32,515 bases of DNA from UBA10427 sp003500135 (GCA_963966275.1 CAWZYQ010000029.1:1-32515); one strand, 5' to 3'; shown: positions 1 through 6,710, numbered from the stretch's first letter. Numbers and translations are program-made. Notes: generated from the letters alone by a model not told the origin.

Positions 1-52
1 GTGGTATACTTTTAAACTGAAATCCTGGTATACTTTTCAAGTGAAATAAACA
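1..52. mobile_element. Probable terminal repeats of an IS21-type insertion sequence (partial)
   Basis: Two direct repeats of 22 bp, 2-23 and 26-47, match at 20 of 22 positions and are spaced 24 bp apart. Each begins TGGTATACTTTT and ends TGAAAT. IS21-family elements carry multiple subterminal direct repeats and end in the dinucleotide CA. Here the repeat block runs to CA at 51-52, about 24 bp past the end of the transporter gene. No transposase is visible because the rest would lie left of the window. The family call rests on general resemblance to IS21 ends and is an inference. Confidence 0.45.
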
Positions 53-75
53 CCCTGAACTAATTGAGCCCTGAA

Positions 76-1065
76 CTATTCAGCTGCATGACGTCGATTC
101 ACCGGCAGGTTTTCAGTAGTCCATTTGATTTTAGCTTCAAATTCGTGTTGTCGGTGAGGGCAATCGGGTACGGAACACACCGGGCAGGAGGGAGGCGTAC
201 AGGGGTCGGCATGGATGAAAAACTCCACCTTTCGCTCAAAGGCTTCGTTCACAATCTTTTCAATCTCATCGATGATCGCATGGCCATCTTTGACCGGGTA
301 GTACCACGGTACCGTAACGTGACAGTCGACGTGCAGCATGGCTCCATATTTGATCACGCGAAAATTGTGGATGTCTATCCATGTGGGCTTGCGGGCATTT
401 TCCAGCAGTTCCACCAGTGCATCAATCACCTTCTGATCGGCTTCATCCATTATGCCCGCCACCGATTTTCGCACAATGCGATATCCCGTAACGATAATGA
501 TCACCCCGAAGATCAAAGCAAATACATTGTCGAGCCATTCATATTGACTGAACCGGATGATCAGCAAACCGGCCAGGATACCCGCAGTGCTCAGCGCATC
601 ACTGAGCAGGTGCCTGCCATTGGCTTCCATAAGGATAGAGTGCAGGCGCTTGCCCTTCCAAACCAGAAAATAGCCCAGGACGCCATTGATCAGTCCGCTA
701 AAAGCGATCAGTGCGATACCCGTATCGAGGCGGTGGAGCTCGTGGGGGTCCAAAATATCCCCCACGCTTTTATATATAATGCTAATCCCCGCCACGATGA
801 TCAGAATGCCTTCCACACCCGAGGAGAGGAACTCGATCTTGCCATGTCCATAGGGGTGGTTGCGATCGCGTGGTTGTGAGGCAAGCCAGATGCTATACAG
901 GGCAAAAGCGCCGGCCAGTACATTTACGATCGATTCGAGGGCGTCCGTTAAAATGGTGTTGGATAGAGTAAGGTAATAAGCGATCACTTTTATGGAAAGT
1001 AGAATGATGCTAACCACGAGGGCAAATCGCTGTATCGGTACGGGTTTATTTGAGTTCAGTAGCAT
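76..1065 (-). CDS. Cation diffusion facilitator (CDF) family metal transporter
   Basis: A 329-residue inner-membrane protein that probably exports divalent metal such as zinc, iron or manganese by proton antiport. The N-terminal two thirds hold about six hydrophobic segments. Family motifs are TDALES near residue 40 on the second helix, HPYGHGKIE near 70, and HLLSDALS (His152, Asp156; HxxxD) on the fifth helix. A cytoplasmic ferredoxin-like domain follows and ends in a Cys/His-rich tail (DPCTPPSCPVCSVPDCPH) that could bind metal. I chose the ATG at 1065. An upstream in-frame TTG at 1074 lies inside a perfect -7 element (TATCTTTG, 1079-1072), so it is unlikely to be translated. The metal cannot be read from the sequence. 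The gene stands alone and its 3' end abuts a putative IS end. Confidence 0.9.
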   Translation of the reverse strand: MLLNSNKPVPIQRFALVVSIILLSIKVIAYYLTLSNTILTDALESIVNVLAGAFALYSIWLASQPRDRNHPYGHGKIEFLSSGVEGILIIVAGISIIYKSVGDILDPHELHRLDTGIALIAFSGLINGVLGYFLVWKGKRLHSILMEANGRHLLSDALSTAGILAGLLIIRFSQYEWLDNVFALIFGVIIIVTGYRIVRKSVAGIMDEADQKVIDALVELLENARKPTWIDIHNFRVIKYGAMLHVDCHVTVPWYYPVKDGHAIIDEIEKIVNEAFERKVEFFIHADPCTPPSCPVCSVPDCPHRQHEFEAKIKWTTENLPVNRRHAAE

Positions 1066-1071
1066 TGCGAC

Positions 1072-1079
1072 CAAAGATA
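1072..1079 (-). promoter_or_regulatory. Bacteroidota -7 promoter element of the CDF gene
   Basis: Read on the minus strand this is TATCTTTG, an exact match to TAnnTTTG, ending six bases before the ATG at 1065. I see no TTG at the usual -33 distance. The spacing implies a transcript that starts at or very near the start codon. Confidence 0.5.
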
Positions 1080-1178
1080 CATCGAATGGAGGAGGAATGG
1101 TAGTTTAATATTTTAAGTCTAATGCTGAATACCGATATGAAGTGTAATCCCCTTATGAAGCGGAACGGGTTTTACATT

Positions 1179-1186
1179 TAACTTTG
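1179..1186 (+). promoter_or_regulatory. Possible -7 element upstream of ldhA
   Basis: TAACTTTG matches TAnnTTTG and lies 140 bp before the ldhA start in the otherwise gene-free stretch 1080-1325. No TTG sits at the -33 distance, so this is a weak call. Confidence 0.25.
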
Positions 1187-1325
1187 CATAATTTCACTGG
1201 TTAAATTGCGGTCATGTCAATTAATATGTCGAATTTTTTATTTATTGATCATTTCCTTTAGTTTTTTACAAAATCAATAACACTAACCTCTATTTCTTGT
1301 TCCATTATCATTAAATCAATACATT

Positions 1326-2321
1326 ATGAAAGTTGCTGTTTTTAGTTCAAAACCCTACGATAAAACCTATCTGGATGCAGCCAATATTGGAGACAAACCG
1401 CACAGGCTGGTATATTTTGAGGACTCCCTAACACAAAATACCGTTGATCTGAGTAAGGGATATGGAGCCGTGTGCGTATTTGTCAACGATATTGTGGATG
1501 GGCCACTGATCAAAAGGCTGCACGAGAACGGTGTAAAACTGATTGTATTGCGCTGTACCGGATTCAATAATGTCGACATCAACGCTGCCAACTCGTACGG
1601 CATCAGGGTGGTACGTGTTACGGTCTATTCACCATATGCAGTGGCCGAATACACTGTAGCCATGATCCTGACGCTGAACCGGAAGACCCATCGTGCCTTT
1701 AACCGTGTGCGCGATGGCAACTTTTCGTTAAATAATCTGATCGGTTTTGACCTGCATGGGAAAACTGTGGGTGTGATCGGTACCGGAAAGATAGGGGTCA
1801 TCTTTAGTAAAATAATGATGGGTTTTGGCTGTCGGGTTCTTGCTTACGATCCATTTCCCAATAAGGAACTTGTTGAAAAAGGGGTGGAATACAGATCACT
1901 GGACGAGCTGTACACCGAATCAGATATTATTACGCTAAAATGCCCGCTTACCCCTGAAACCTATCATATCATAGACCGCGAGGCCATGAAAAAAATGAAA
2001 AACACCGTCATGCTCATTAATTCCAGCAGGGGTGGTTTGATAGATGCGCCGGCCCTGGTGGAAGCTCTAAAAAACCGCGAGATCGGATATTTAGGCATTG
2101 ATGTATACGAGCAGGAAGAATCACTTTTCTACCATGACCTTTCCGACGAAATTATTGAAGACGACGTACTGACACGGCTTATAGCATTTCCTAATGTATT
2201 GGTTACCTCGCATCAGGCCTTTTTTACCGACACGGCCCTAAACAACATCGCCGAAACGACCATTCAAAACATTACCGATTTTGAGGAGGGGAATAAATTG
2301 GTCAATGAAGTAAAGCATTGA
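1326..2321 (+). CDS. ldhA: D-lactate dehydrogenase (NAD-dependent)
   Basis: A 331-residue cytoplasmic 2-hydroxyacid dehydrogenase that interconverts pyruvate and D-lactate with NADH, a fermentative redox sink. Length and alignment closely follow E. coli LdhA (329 aa). The NAD-binding Rossmann motif is VIGTGKIG (Gly152, Gly154, Gly157). Catalytic residues fall at the same numbers as in the E. coli enzyme: Arg235 in NSSRGG, Glu264 in YEQEE and His296 in TSHQAF. The conserved RCTGFNNVD lies near residue 76. The ATG at 1326 gives the expected N-terminus (MKVAVFSSKPYDKTYL). It is followed 62 bp later by a small gene on the same strand. Members of this superfamily can prefer other 2-oxoacids, but overall similarity supports lactate. 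Confidence 0.93.
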   Translation: MKVAVFSSKPYDKTYLDAANIGDKPHRLVYFEDSLTQNTVDLSKGYGAVCVFVNDIVDGPLIKRLHENGVKLIVLRCTGFNNVDINAANSYGIRVVRVTVYSPYAVAEYTVAMILTLNRKTHRAFNRVRDGNFSLNNLIGFDLHGKTVGVIGTGKIGVIFSKIMMGFGCRVLAYDPFPNKELVEKGVEYRSLDELYTESDIITLKCPLTPETYHIIDREAMKKMKNTVMLINSSRGGLIDAPALVEALKNREIGYLGIDVYEQEESLFYHDLSDEIIEDDVLTRLIAFPNVLVTSHQAFFTDTALNNIAETTIQNITDFEEGNKLVNEVKH

Positions 2322-2383
2322 GATGATTGAATAAACACTTTCGCCCAAATTGTGGTTGGTTAATTGTAAATAAACAACGAAAT

Positions 2384-2551
2384 ATGTTCAATCTATTCAA
2401 AAAGACATCGGAGAAAGAAAAGTTGCAAAAGCAATACAGGAAACTACTGGAAGAATCGTACAAATTATCGCATACCAACCGGCAGGCCAGTGATCAGAAG
2501 GCCGCAGAAGCGGATGAATTATTGAAGAAGATCGAATCGATGCCGGATTAA
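2384..2551 (+). CDS. Lacal_2735 family small protein (function unknown)
   Basis: A 55-residue charged protein starting MFNLFKKTSEKEKLQKQYRK. This resembles the short Bacteroidota family called Lacal_2735 (DUF6435), whose members share an MFxLFKKxSEKEKL start and a helical body ending near ESM or ESL. It has no signal peptide or membrane segment and should be one or two amphipathic helices. The frame stays open upstream to an ATG at 2327, but the extra 19 residues do not look like the family, so I chose the ATG at 2384. It lies 62 bp after ldhA and may be co-transcribed with it. No biochemical role is known to me. Confidence 0.72.
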   Translation: MFNLFKKTSEKEKLQKQYRKLLEESYKLSHTNRQASDQKAAEADELLKKIESMPD

Positions 2552-2601
2552 TTTCTAAAAAGGAATTCAGCAGACTATCAGGCCGTTATAGCTTTTTTGG
2601 C

Positions 2602-2615
2602 AGGGTGTAAACCCT
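2602..2615 (+). repeat. Short palindrome upstream of sigma-54-like promoter
   Basis: AGGGT (2602-2606) and ACCCT (2611-2615) form an inverted repeat with a 4-base spacer, ending 14 bp before the -24 element. It could be an operator half-site pair, but it is short and could be chance. Confidence 0.25.
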
Positions 2616-2629
2616 ACAATTATCATTTT

Positions 2630-2644
2630 TGGCACGGCAATTGG
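2630..2644 (+). promoter_or_regulatory. Sigma-54 (RpoN)-like -24/-12 promoter
   Basis: TGGCACG-GCAA-TTGG compares with the consensus TGGCACG-N4-TTGC. The -24 half is perfect and the spacing exact; only the last C of the -12 half is G. Transcription would begin near 2656, about 20 bp before the ATG at 2677. Many Bacteroidota encode RpoN, but none is visible in this window. Confidence 0.35.
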
Positions 2645-2676
2645 TTTTGACTGTTTGAAATCAAATTGTTAGCGCC

Positions 2677-3162
2677 ATGAAAAGAACGATTTTTTTAACA
2701 CCGATATTGGCCACAGCTTTTATAGCCATGGCCACCATTAGCGCAAAAGCCCAACATCATTGTGGTGCATCATGTCATGCACATTATCAAAGACCGGTAA
2801 GAGTAGAAACGTATTACTCTGAATACTATCATTATGATCACGACAGACTGCAAAAGCGACCTAGAAGAGTAAGAAGACAGGGGCCGCCACCCCATGCAAC
2901 TGTTCATGGGCATAGAAGAAACAGTGTACGGGTAGTGGAAACAAGATATGTTTATTATCGGGACTATGATATGTACTATGACCGCTTCCATCAGGTGTAT
3001 TTCTATCCTGTAAGAGGTCAGTGGTTTGTATCCGCTGAAATACCGGTTCATATCCGTCGAAGTCGTGGATTCAATTCATGTGTTCGGGTCAATCTCGATT
3101 TCCAGGGTGACCGGCCTTTCGTAGCCTACCGAAAACATCGAAGGGTTTATGCCGGTTGGTAG
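2677..3162 (+). CDS. Secreted His/Tyr/Arg-rich hypothetical protein
   Basis: I do not recognise this 161-residue protein. Residues 1-25 form a signal peptide: MKRT, a hydrophobic core, then AKA before Gln26. The predicted mature chain begins QHHCGASCHAH, with His27, His28, Cys29, Cys33, His34 and His36 close together, which could bind a metal. The rest is unusually rich in Tyr, His and Arg (for example YYSEYYHYDHD), strongly basic, and carries one further Cys near residue 138. No membrane helix follows the signal, so it should be periplasmic or exported. It is a single gene with a sigma-54-like promoter in front and a terminator behind. The fold is unknown. Confidence 0.75.
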   Translation: MKRTIFLTPILATAFIAMATISAKAQHHCGASCHAHYQRPVRVETYYSEYYHYDHDRLQKRPRRVRRQGPPPHATVHGHRRNSVRVVETRYVYYRDYDMYYDRFHQVYFYPVRGQWFVSAEIPVHIRRSRGFNSCVRVNLDFQGDRPFVAYRKHRRVYAGW

Positions 3163-3220
3163 ATTTTTTTAATTAAAACCCTGTTATTGATACAATTTTA
3201 AAAGGCCGATCATATAAAAC

Positions 3221-3263
3221 ACCCTCCTGATCCGTTTAATATACGCTGGTCGGAGGGTTTTTA
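3221..3263 (+). terminator. Rho-independent terminator after the secreted protein gene
   Basis: ACCCTCC (3221-3227) pairs with GGAGGGT (3252-3258), with further partial pairing inside, followed by a run of T. It lies 58 bp after the stop codon. Confidence 0.7.
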
Positions 3264-3478
3264 CTTTAGGGTCGAATGCAAAGCAATCGAAACCATTGTA
3301 TTCAGATTTGTTATTTGCTCATATATGAATAGAAAGTATATAAATAAAAGGAGTAATTCCTATTGCCGCTCCAAACAAAACCACCTTGACAGACATCACT
3401 TTGAAAAGCAATTTTCCAGCTCAATTTTTTTCTTAAAATGAAGTAATTTGATGGCAATAAATTCAAAAATGTGTAACA

Positions 3479-3512
3479 TTGACAGAATAAACCTAAACCT
3501 GGATTAAATTTG
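3479..3512 (+). promoter_or_regulatory. Promoter of the ROK kinase gene
   Basis: TTG at 3479-3481, a 23-bp spacer and TAAATTTG at 3505-3512 fit the Bacteroidota promoter pattern. Only seven bases separate the -7 element from the ATG at 3520, so the mRNA would be leaderless or nearly so. Confidence 0.5.
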
Positions 3513-3519
3513 TAAATAG

Positions 3520-4431
3520 ATGGAAAAGTTTTTTGGAATTGATATTGGAGGGACCAATATTAAAATCGGGGTGGTCAATACCGATGGTGAGATGGAACAG
3601 AAGGTGAAATATGGAAGTAAAGACCGCCCTGAGGATATGACATTTGCCGACCACTTTGTCAATTGCCTGCGTAATGAGGTGAACAATTACCCCGGGATAA
3701 AAAAAGTAGGCATTGGTGTTCCGGGAACGATGAGTAAAGACCGTTCAACTTTGTTGGAACTACCTAACCTACCCACATTGTGTGGGGTCAACCTTTTGGA
3801 GATCCTCCAGTCGAATTTCCCTGAGCATATTTTTCACCTTGAAAATGATGCCAATGCCGCCGCGTTGGGTGAGTATTATTTTGCGGGTGAAAAAGTCCCG
3901 GAGAACTATATCTTCATTACCCTGGGTACCGGTGTAGGGGGAGGCGTAATTATTGAGCACGATATTTTCAAAGGGGGGGACGGCAACGGTGTGGAAATAG
4001 GTCATATGCTCAGCAAAAACGGCAAGACCCTCGAAGAGAATATTGGCAAAATGGGGATAATGAAGCGTGCCAAAAAACTGATGGATAAAAAGAAATACTC
4101 CGATTCGGTATTGCATAATATTGAAGCTCTCGATCCTAAAAAGATTGCCAAGGAAGGCCTGAAAGGTGATAAACTGGCACTAAAGATTTACAAAGAAGTA
4201 GGAAAATTGCTTGGTGAAAACCTGGTGTCCACCATTCGCCTGCTCGATATCAAAAATATAATTATTGGTGGCGGATTGGCAGCCAGTTATGATATCATCA
4301 TTGATCCTTGTATGAAAGCCCTTATGAAAAACCTGACGGATTATTATGTCAAGGATATTTCTATTACGAAGGCACATTTGGGAAATAACGCGGGGATTAT
4401 GGGGGCGGCTTCTCTCTGTTATTTAAAATAA
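3520..4431 (+). CDS. ROK family sugar kinase (glucokinase-like)
   Basis: A 303-residue cytoplasmic kinase of the ROK family, probably phosphorylating glucose or a related hexose at entry to glycolysis. The phosphate-binding motif DIGGTNIK is at residues 8-15, the catalytic aspartate in ENDANAAALGE is Asp110, and the second glycine motif LGTGVGGG is at 135-142. VEIGHM (Glu159, His162) holds the usual sugar and metal ligand positions. The CxCGxxGC zinc site that normally follows EIGH in ROK proteins is absent: the corresponding stretch reads SKNGKTLEENIG. Polyphosphate glucokinases of this superfamily also lack that cysteine cluster, so ATP or polyphosphate could be the donor. The gene is monocistronic with its own promoter. 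Exact substrate is not determinable here. Confidence 0.87.
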   Translation: MEKFFGIDIGGTNIKIGVVNTDGEMEQKVKYGSKDRPEDMTFADHFVNCLRNEVNNYPGIKKVGIGVPGTMSKDRSTLLELPNLPTLCGVNLLEILQSNFPEHIFHLENDANAAALGEYYFAGEKVPENYIFITLGTGVGGGVIIEHDIFKGGDGNGVEIGHMLSKNGKTLEENIGKMGIMKRAKKLMDKKKYSDSVLHNIEALDPKKIAKEGLKGDKLALKIYKEVGKLLGENLVSTIRLLDIKNIIIGGGLAASYDIIIDPCMKALMKNLTDYYVKDISITKAHLGNNAGIMGAASLCYLK

Positions 4432-4535
4432 AAATTGGTCGAAAAGGCTTCGGGATTGATAGAGCCAAGATGATATTCGGTCTGGAATAAAAATTTGAAT
4501 TCAAACCACTTCTGGTCTTGCCGGAGTGTCTGAAG

Positions 4536-4543
4536 TAAATTTG
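4536..4543 (+). promoter_or_regulatory. -7 element in front of the STAS-like pseudogene
   Basis: TAAATTTG is an exact TAnnTTTG match, 24 bp before the relic ATG. The nearest TTG (4518-4520) leaves only a 15-bp spacer, slightly short of the usual range. Confidence 0.35.
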
Positions 4544-4567
4544 TAGAAAGGACCTTACCATATCATA

Positions 4568-4974
4568 ATGAAAGAACTTATTTTCGACAAAGATTAAGCA
4601 AAACTCGAATTTGACAAAGAAAAAAAAGTGCTGGAAATGACCTGGAAAAGATGGGTAAAAAGCCACGAATACGGGGAAGCGATCACCATCAGACGTGATT
4701 TTATCGTAAAAATTGAGTGAGCAACTGGATTTCTGACATCAGCAATCAGGGCGTTATAGCACCCGGTGATCCCCAATGGTTGACCAAAGAAGTGTTGCCC
4801 CGTGTAACAAAAGCCGGGTTCAATAAGATTGCCATAATAATGGATAAGGATATTTTTAAGAAGTAGTTCATCAAGAACATAGAAAGAACCGAATCGTTCG
4901 GCGGTTTGACCATGCACTATTTTGACAGCATGGAACATGCCGAAGAATGGTTGGAAGAGGATGTAGCGGCTTAA
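4568..4974 (+). pseudogene. Decayed STAS/SpoIIAA-like protein gene
   Basis: Translation from the ATG at 4568 reads MKELIFDKD, then TAA (4595-4597), then resumes AKLEFDKEKKVLEMTWKRWV up to TGA at 4718-4720. The homologous reading then continues in a different frame from about 4723 (NWISDISNQGVIAPGDPQWL), meets TAG at 4864-4866, and ends TESFGGLTMHYFDSMEHAEE and a TAA at 4972. Joined, the pieces give about 135 residues resembling a Bacteroidota family of STAS/SpoIIAA-like proteins, recognisable by the NW(L/I)xDxxNQ and late YFxxxEEAxxWL motifs. Two in-frame stops and one frameshift in 400 bp point to real decay rather than one sequencing error. Promoter-like and terminator-like sequences still flank it. 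The family call is from memory and moderate. Confidence 0.72.
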
Positions 4975-5006
4975 GAAACATTAAAATAAACTTTCAGAAG
5001 GCTGGT

Positions 5007-5038
5007 CCCGGAAAATGCACCGGGTTCAACCTTTTTTT
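5007..5038 (+). terminator. Terminator downstream of the pseudogene
   Basis: CCCGG (5007-5011) pairs with CCGGG (5020-5024) around an 8-base loop, with T7 at 5032-5038 on the plus strand. There is no T-run in the opposite direction, so it serves the plus-strand relic although it overlaps the end of the GNAT gene. Confidence 0.55.
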
Positions 5039-5544
5039 ATTTTTTCAAAGATCAGCTCATCATGAAAAACGCCCATTTTGAATACGCTTTGGTGCATATG
5101 TCCGCATTGCACAAAACCATTATGTAAAAGTATTTTGGCAGATGCTGTGTTTTCGCTAAAAACGCGGGCATACAGGCGGTGAATGTTGGTTTGTTCAAAA
5201 GCGTACTGACAAACAGCTGCCACCACTTCCGTTATGATTCCTTTGCCCCAGTGTTCTTCACCCAGCCAGTAGCCCAGCTCAAAGTTTTTGCGATAAATAT
5301 CGGTCATAGGAAGTAGGGCTACAGAACCGGCAGCTTCATTATTTACTTCGATGGCCCATTTTAATGAACCATCTTTTTGCCCGCACAATTCGATGTATTG
5401 TATCGCATCATTTTCCAGGTAGGGGTGGGGAAACACATCTCTTAAATTCGATGCAATTTTAGGGTTATTGGCATGCCGGGCCAGCGATTTCACATCGTCC
5501 ATTGTCCAGGGGCGCAATGTACACCGCTTCAATACGATTTTCAT
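5026..5544 (-). CDS. GNAT family N-acetyltransferase (RimJ/RimL-like)
   Basis: A 172-residue acetyl-CoA-dependent acetyltransferase of the RimJ/RimL-type subgroup. The N-terminus MKIVLKRCTLRPWTMDDVKS is the usual first strand and helix. FELGYWLGEEHWGKGI near residues 88-103 carries the Q/RxxGxG/A-like acetyl-CoA pyrophosphate loop, followed by the helix TEVVAAVCQYAFEQ. RLYARVFSENTASAKILLHNGF is the conserved motif B region of this subgroup. Relatives acetylate ribosomal protein N-termini, spermidine or small molecules; the acceptor here is unknown. Its ATG overlaps the upstream lipoprotein stop by four bases (ATGA), so the two are probably translationally coupled. Confidence 0.88.
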   Translation of the reverse strand: MKIVLKRCTLRPWTMDDVKSLARHANNPKIASNLRDVFPHPYLENDAIQYIELCGQKDGSLKWAIEVNNEAAGSVALLPMTDIYRKNFELGYWLGEEHWGKGIITEVVAAVCQYAFEQTNIHRLYARVFSENTASAKILLHNGFVQCGHMHQSVFKMGVFHDELIFEKIKKG

Positions 5545-5912
5545 TCCTCTCGAAATGTGATTTCATGCGCGATGCCAACAGCAGTAAACCGGATATATAC
5601 CTTGGTGGTTTGATCTTGATAAGTATCGCATTCAGGCGCCGGTTCAAGGTAATAAATATAGTATTTTTGATTGCGCCGGTAGAGTTCCTGTGCATCGGGT
5701 TTGCCCAGAACATCTTCTATTTCGTCAGTGTTGAGCCCTCTTAGTTTATATTTTATACGAAGTAAATCTTTCCGCATTTCCGATCGCTGTTCCTGGCAGG
5801 CCATCTTGTCGGCAATCCATTTATCAGAATCGAAACCCTCTATTTGTTTTTTCCTGCCACAAGTCCCCAGAAAGAAAACCATAAGCAAAAAAAGCATCCA
5901 CCAATTTTTCAT
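5541..5912 (-). CDS. Small SmpA/BamE-like probable lipoprotein
   Basis: A 123-residue protein starting MKNWWMLFLLMVFFLGTCGRKK. The hydrophobic start followed by Cys18 suggests a lipoprotein, although Thr at -1 is less usual than Gly, Ala or Ser. The pattern LRGLNTDEIEDVLGKPDAQ, then YYIYYL, then KVYIRF and a final strand resembles the SmpA/OmlA/BamE fold (a helix ending in LGxPD, then a three-stranded sheet). BamE belongs to the outer-membrane beta-barrel assembly machinery, but this fold occurs in many small envelope lipoproteins, so the role is not fixed. The frame is open to an earlier ATG at 5951; I chose the ATG at 5912 because the signal sequence begins there. It is first in a two-gene unit with the GNAT gene. 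Confidence 0.68.
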   Translation of the reverse strand: MKNWWMLFLLMVFFLGTCGRKKQIEGFDSDKWIADKMACQEQRSEMRKDLLRIKYKLRGLNTDEIEDVLGKPDAQELYRRNQKYYIYYLEPAPECDTYQDQTTKVYIRFTAVGIAHEITFREE

Positions 5913-6013
5913 TTTTCCCAAATTTCGCGCTAAGATACAATATGCTAACAATGATCACCAAAAGTTAAATGTGATTGTTCCCTTTTTCCGAGACGAATAA
6001 TTGAATTAAATAA

Positions 6014-6043
6014 TTGTACACCACCAATTTTTTATCAAATTTG
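6014..6043 (+). promoter_or_regulatory. Promoter of the small membrane protein gene
   Basis: TTG (6014-6016), a 19-bp spacer and CAAATTTG (6036-6043) give one mismatch to TTG-N19-TAnnTTTG. The leader to the ATG at 6065 would be about 15 bases. Confidence 0.4.
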
Positions 6044-6064
6044 CAGCGATCAATTTGAAAAAAG

Positions 6065-6538
6065 ATGTTGTTGGAAAGAGTTATTCGCTTTGTAAGAAAT
6101 GTGAGCGTGATATTATTTTTGGGCGTGCTGTTGCTGGTATATGCCTACTTACATGAAAATCCCACCTTCTATCTGGATGAAAATCAGCAAATTGGTATTT
6201 CGCTCAATTCGTTTTTTTACGGTTCACTAATCATTTTTGCATTTGCAAACCTATTTCTCAATATCATGCTTTCTTTTAGCGATAAAATAGCGCCCGGTAT
6301 GCGCAGCGGCCTGTTTTTCAGATCGGCAGAAATGAAAGCCAATTTTCGGATATGGCTTTATGGTTTCAATGCAGCCACCAATTTTTTTCTCCTTTCTATT
6401 GTGGGCTATCTGGGGTTGTTGAATAGCTCTGATCAATATGGCTTAAGCGGCTACCGGTGGGTGGTTTATATGGGGCCCGTTTTTGTAGTGATTATTCTGA
6501 TCGGGCTCATTTTGATGCTCGGAAGAGGCCGGCGGTAG
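6065..6538 (+). CDS. Hypothetical membrane protein with four predicted helices
   Basis: I do not recognise this 157-residue protein. Hydrophobic stretches lie at about residues 12-30, 47-67, 98-120 and 133-153, giving four likely transmembrane helices with both ends facing the cytoplasm: the N-terminus is basic (RVIRFVRN) and the C-terminus ends GRGRR. A polar segment follows helix 1 (HENPTFYLDENQQ) and a basic loop follows helix 2 (RSGLFFRSAEMKANFR). It has no visible enzymatic motif. It lies 234 bp upstream of parE on the same strand, but both genes appear to have their own promoters. Confidence 0.72.
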   Translation: MLLERVIRFVRNVSVILFLGVLLLVYAYLHENPTFYLDENQQIGISLNSFFYGSLIIFAFANLFLNIMLSFSDKIAPGMRSGLFFRSAEMKANFRIWLYGFNAATNFFLLSIVGYLGLLNSSDQYGLSGYRWVVYMGPVFVVIILIGLILMLGRGRR

Positions 6539-6618
6539 ATTGCTAATATTTTTTGCATTTTCGCGGGCTTAAAAAAATAAAAAATATTGGCGTCTTAAAA
6601 TCGTCGTTAAATATCAGG

Positions 6619-6636
6619 AATTCAATTATTTGAATT
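6619..6636 (+). repeat. Inverted repeat in the parE upstream region
   Basis: AATTCAA (6619-6625) and TTGAATT (6630-6636) form a perfect 7-bp inverted repeat with a 4-base spacer, about 45 bp before the parE -33 element. It could be an operator, but the AT-rich context makes chance plausible. Confidence 0.25.
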
Positions 6637-6679
6637 TGAACACCAAAATAATCACTTTAAGCCATAACACTGAAGGCGC

Positions 6680-6710
6680 TTGAATGGTATCGAACTTCCT
6701 TATTAATTTG
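6680..6710 (+). promoter_or_regulatory. Promoter of parE
   Basis: TTG (6680-6682), a 20-bp spacer and TTAATTTG (6703-6710) give one mismatch to the Bacteroidota consensus. The leader before the ATG at 6773 would be about 55 bases. Confidence 0.4.

Noticed and set aside
64..879. A 271-codon open frame on the plus strand
   Set aside because: It is fully antisense to the CDF transporter gene, whose motifs are unmistakable, and its translation has no family features.
4594..4938. A 114-codon open frame on the minus strand
   Set aside because: It is the antisense shadow of the STAS-like pseudogene; the plus-strand pieces read as a recognisable protein and this one does not.
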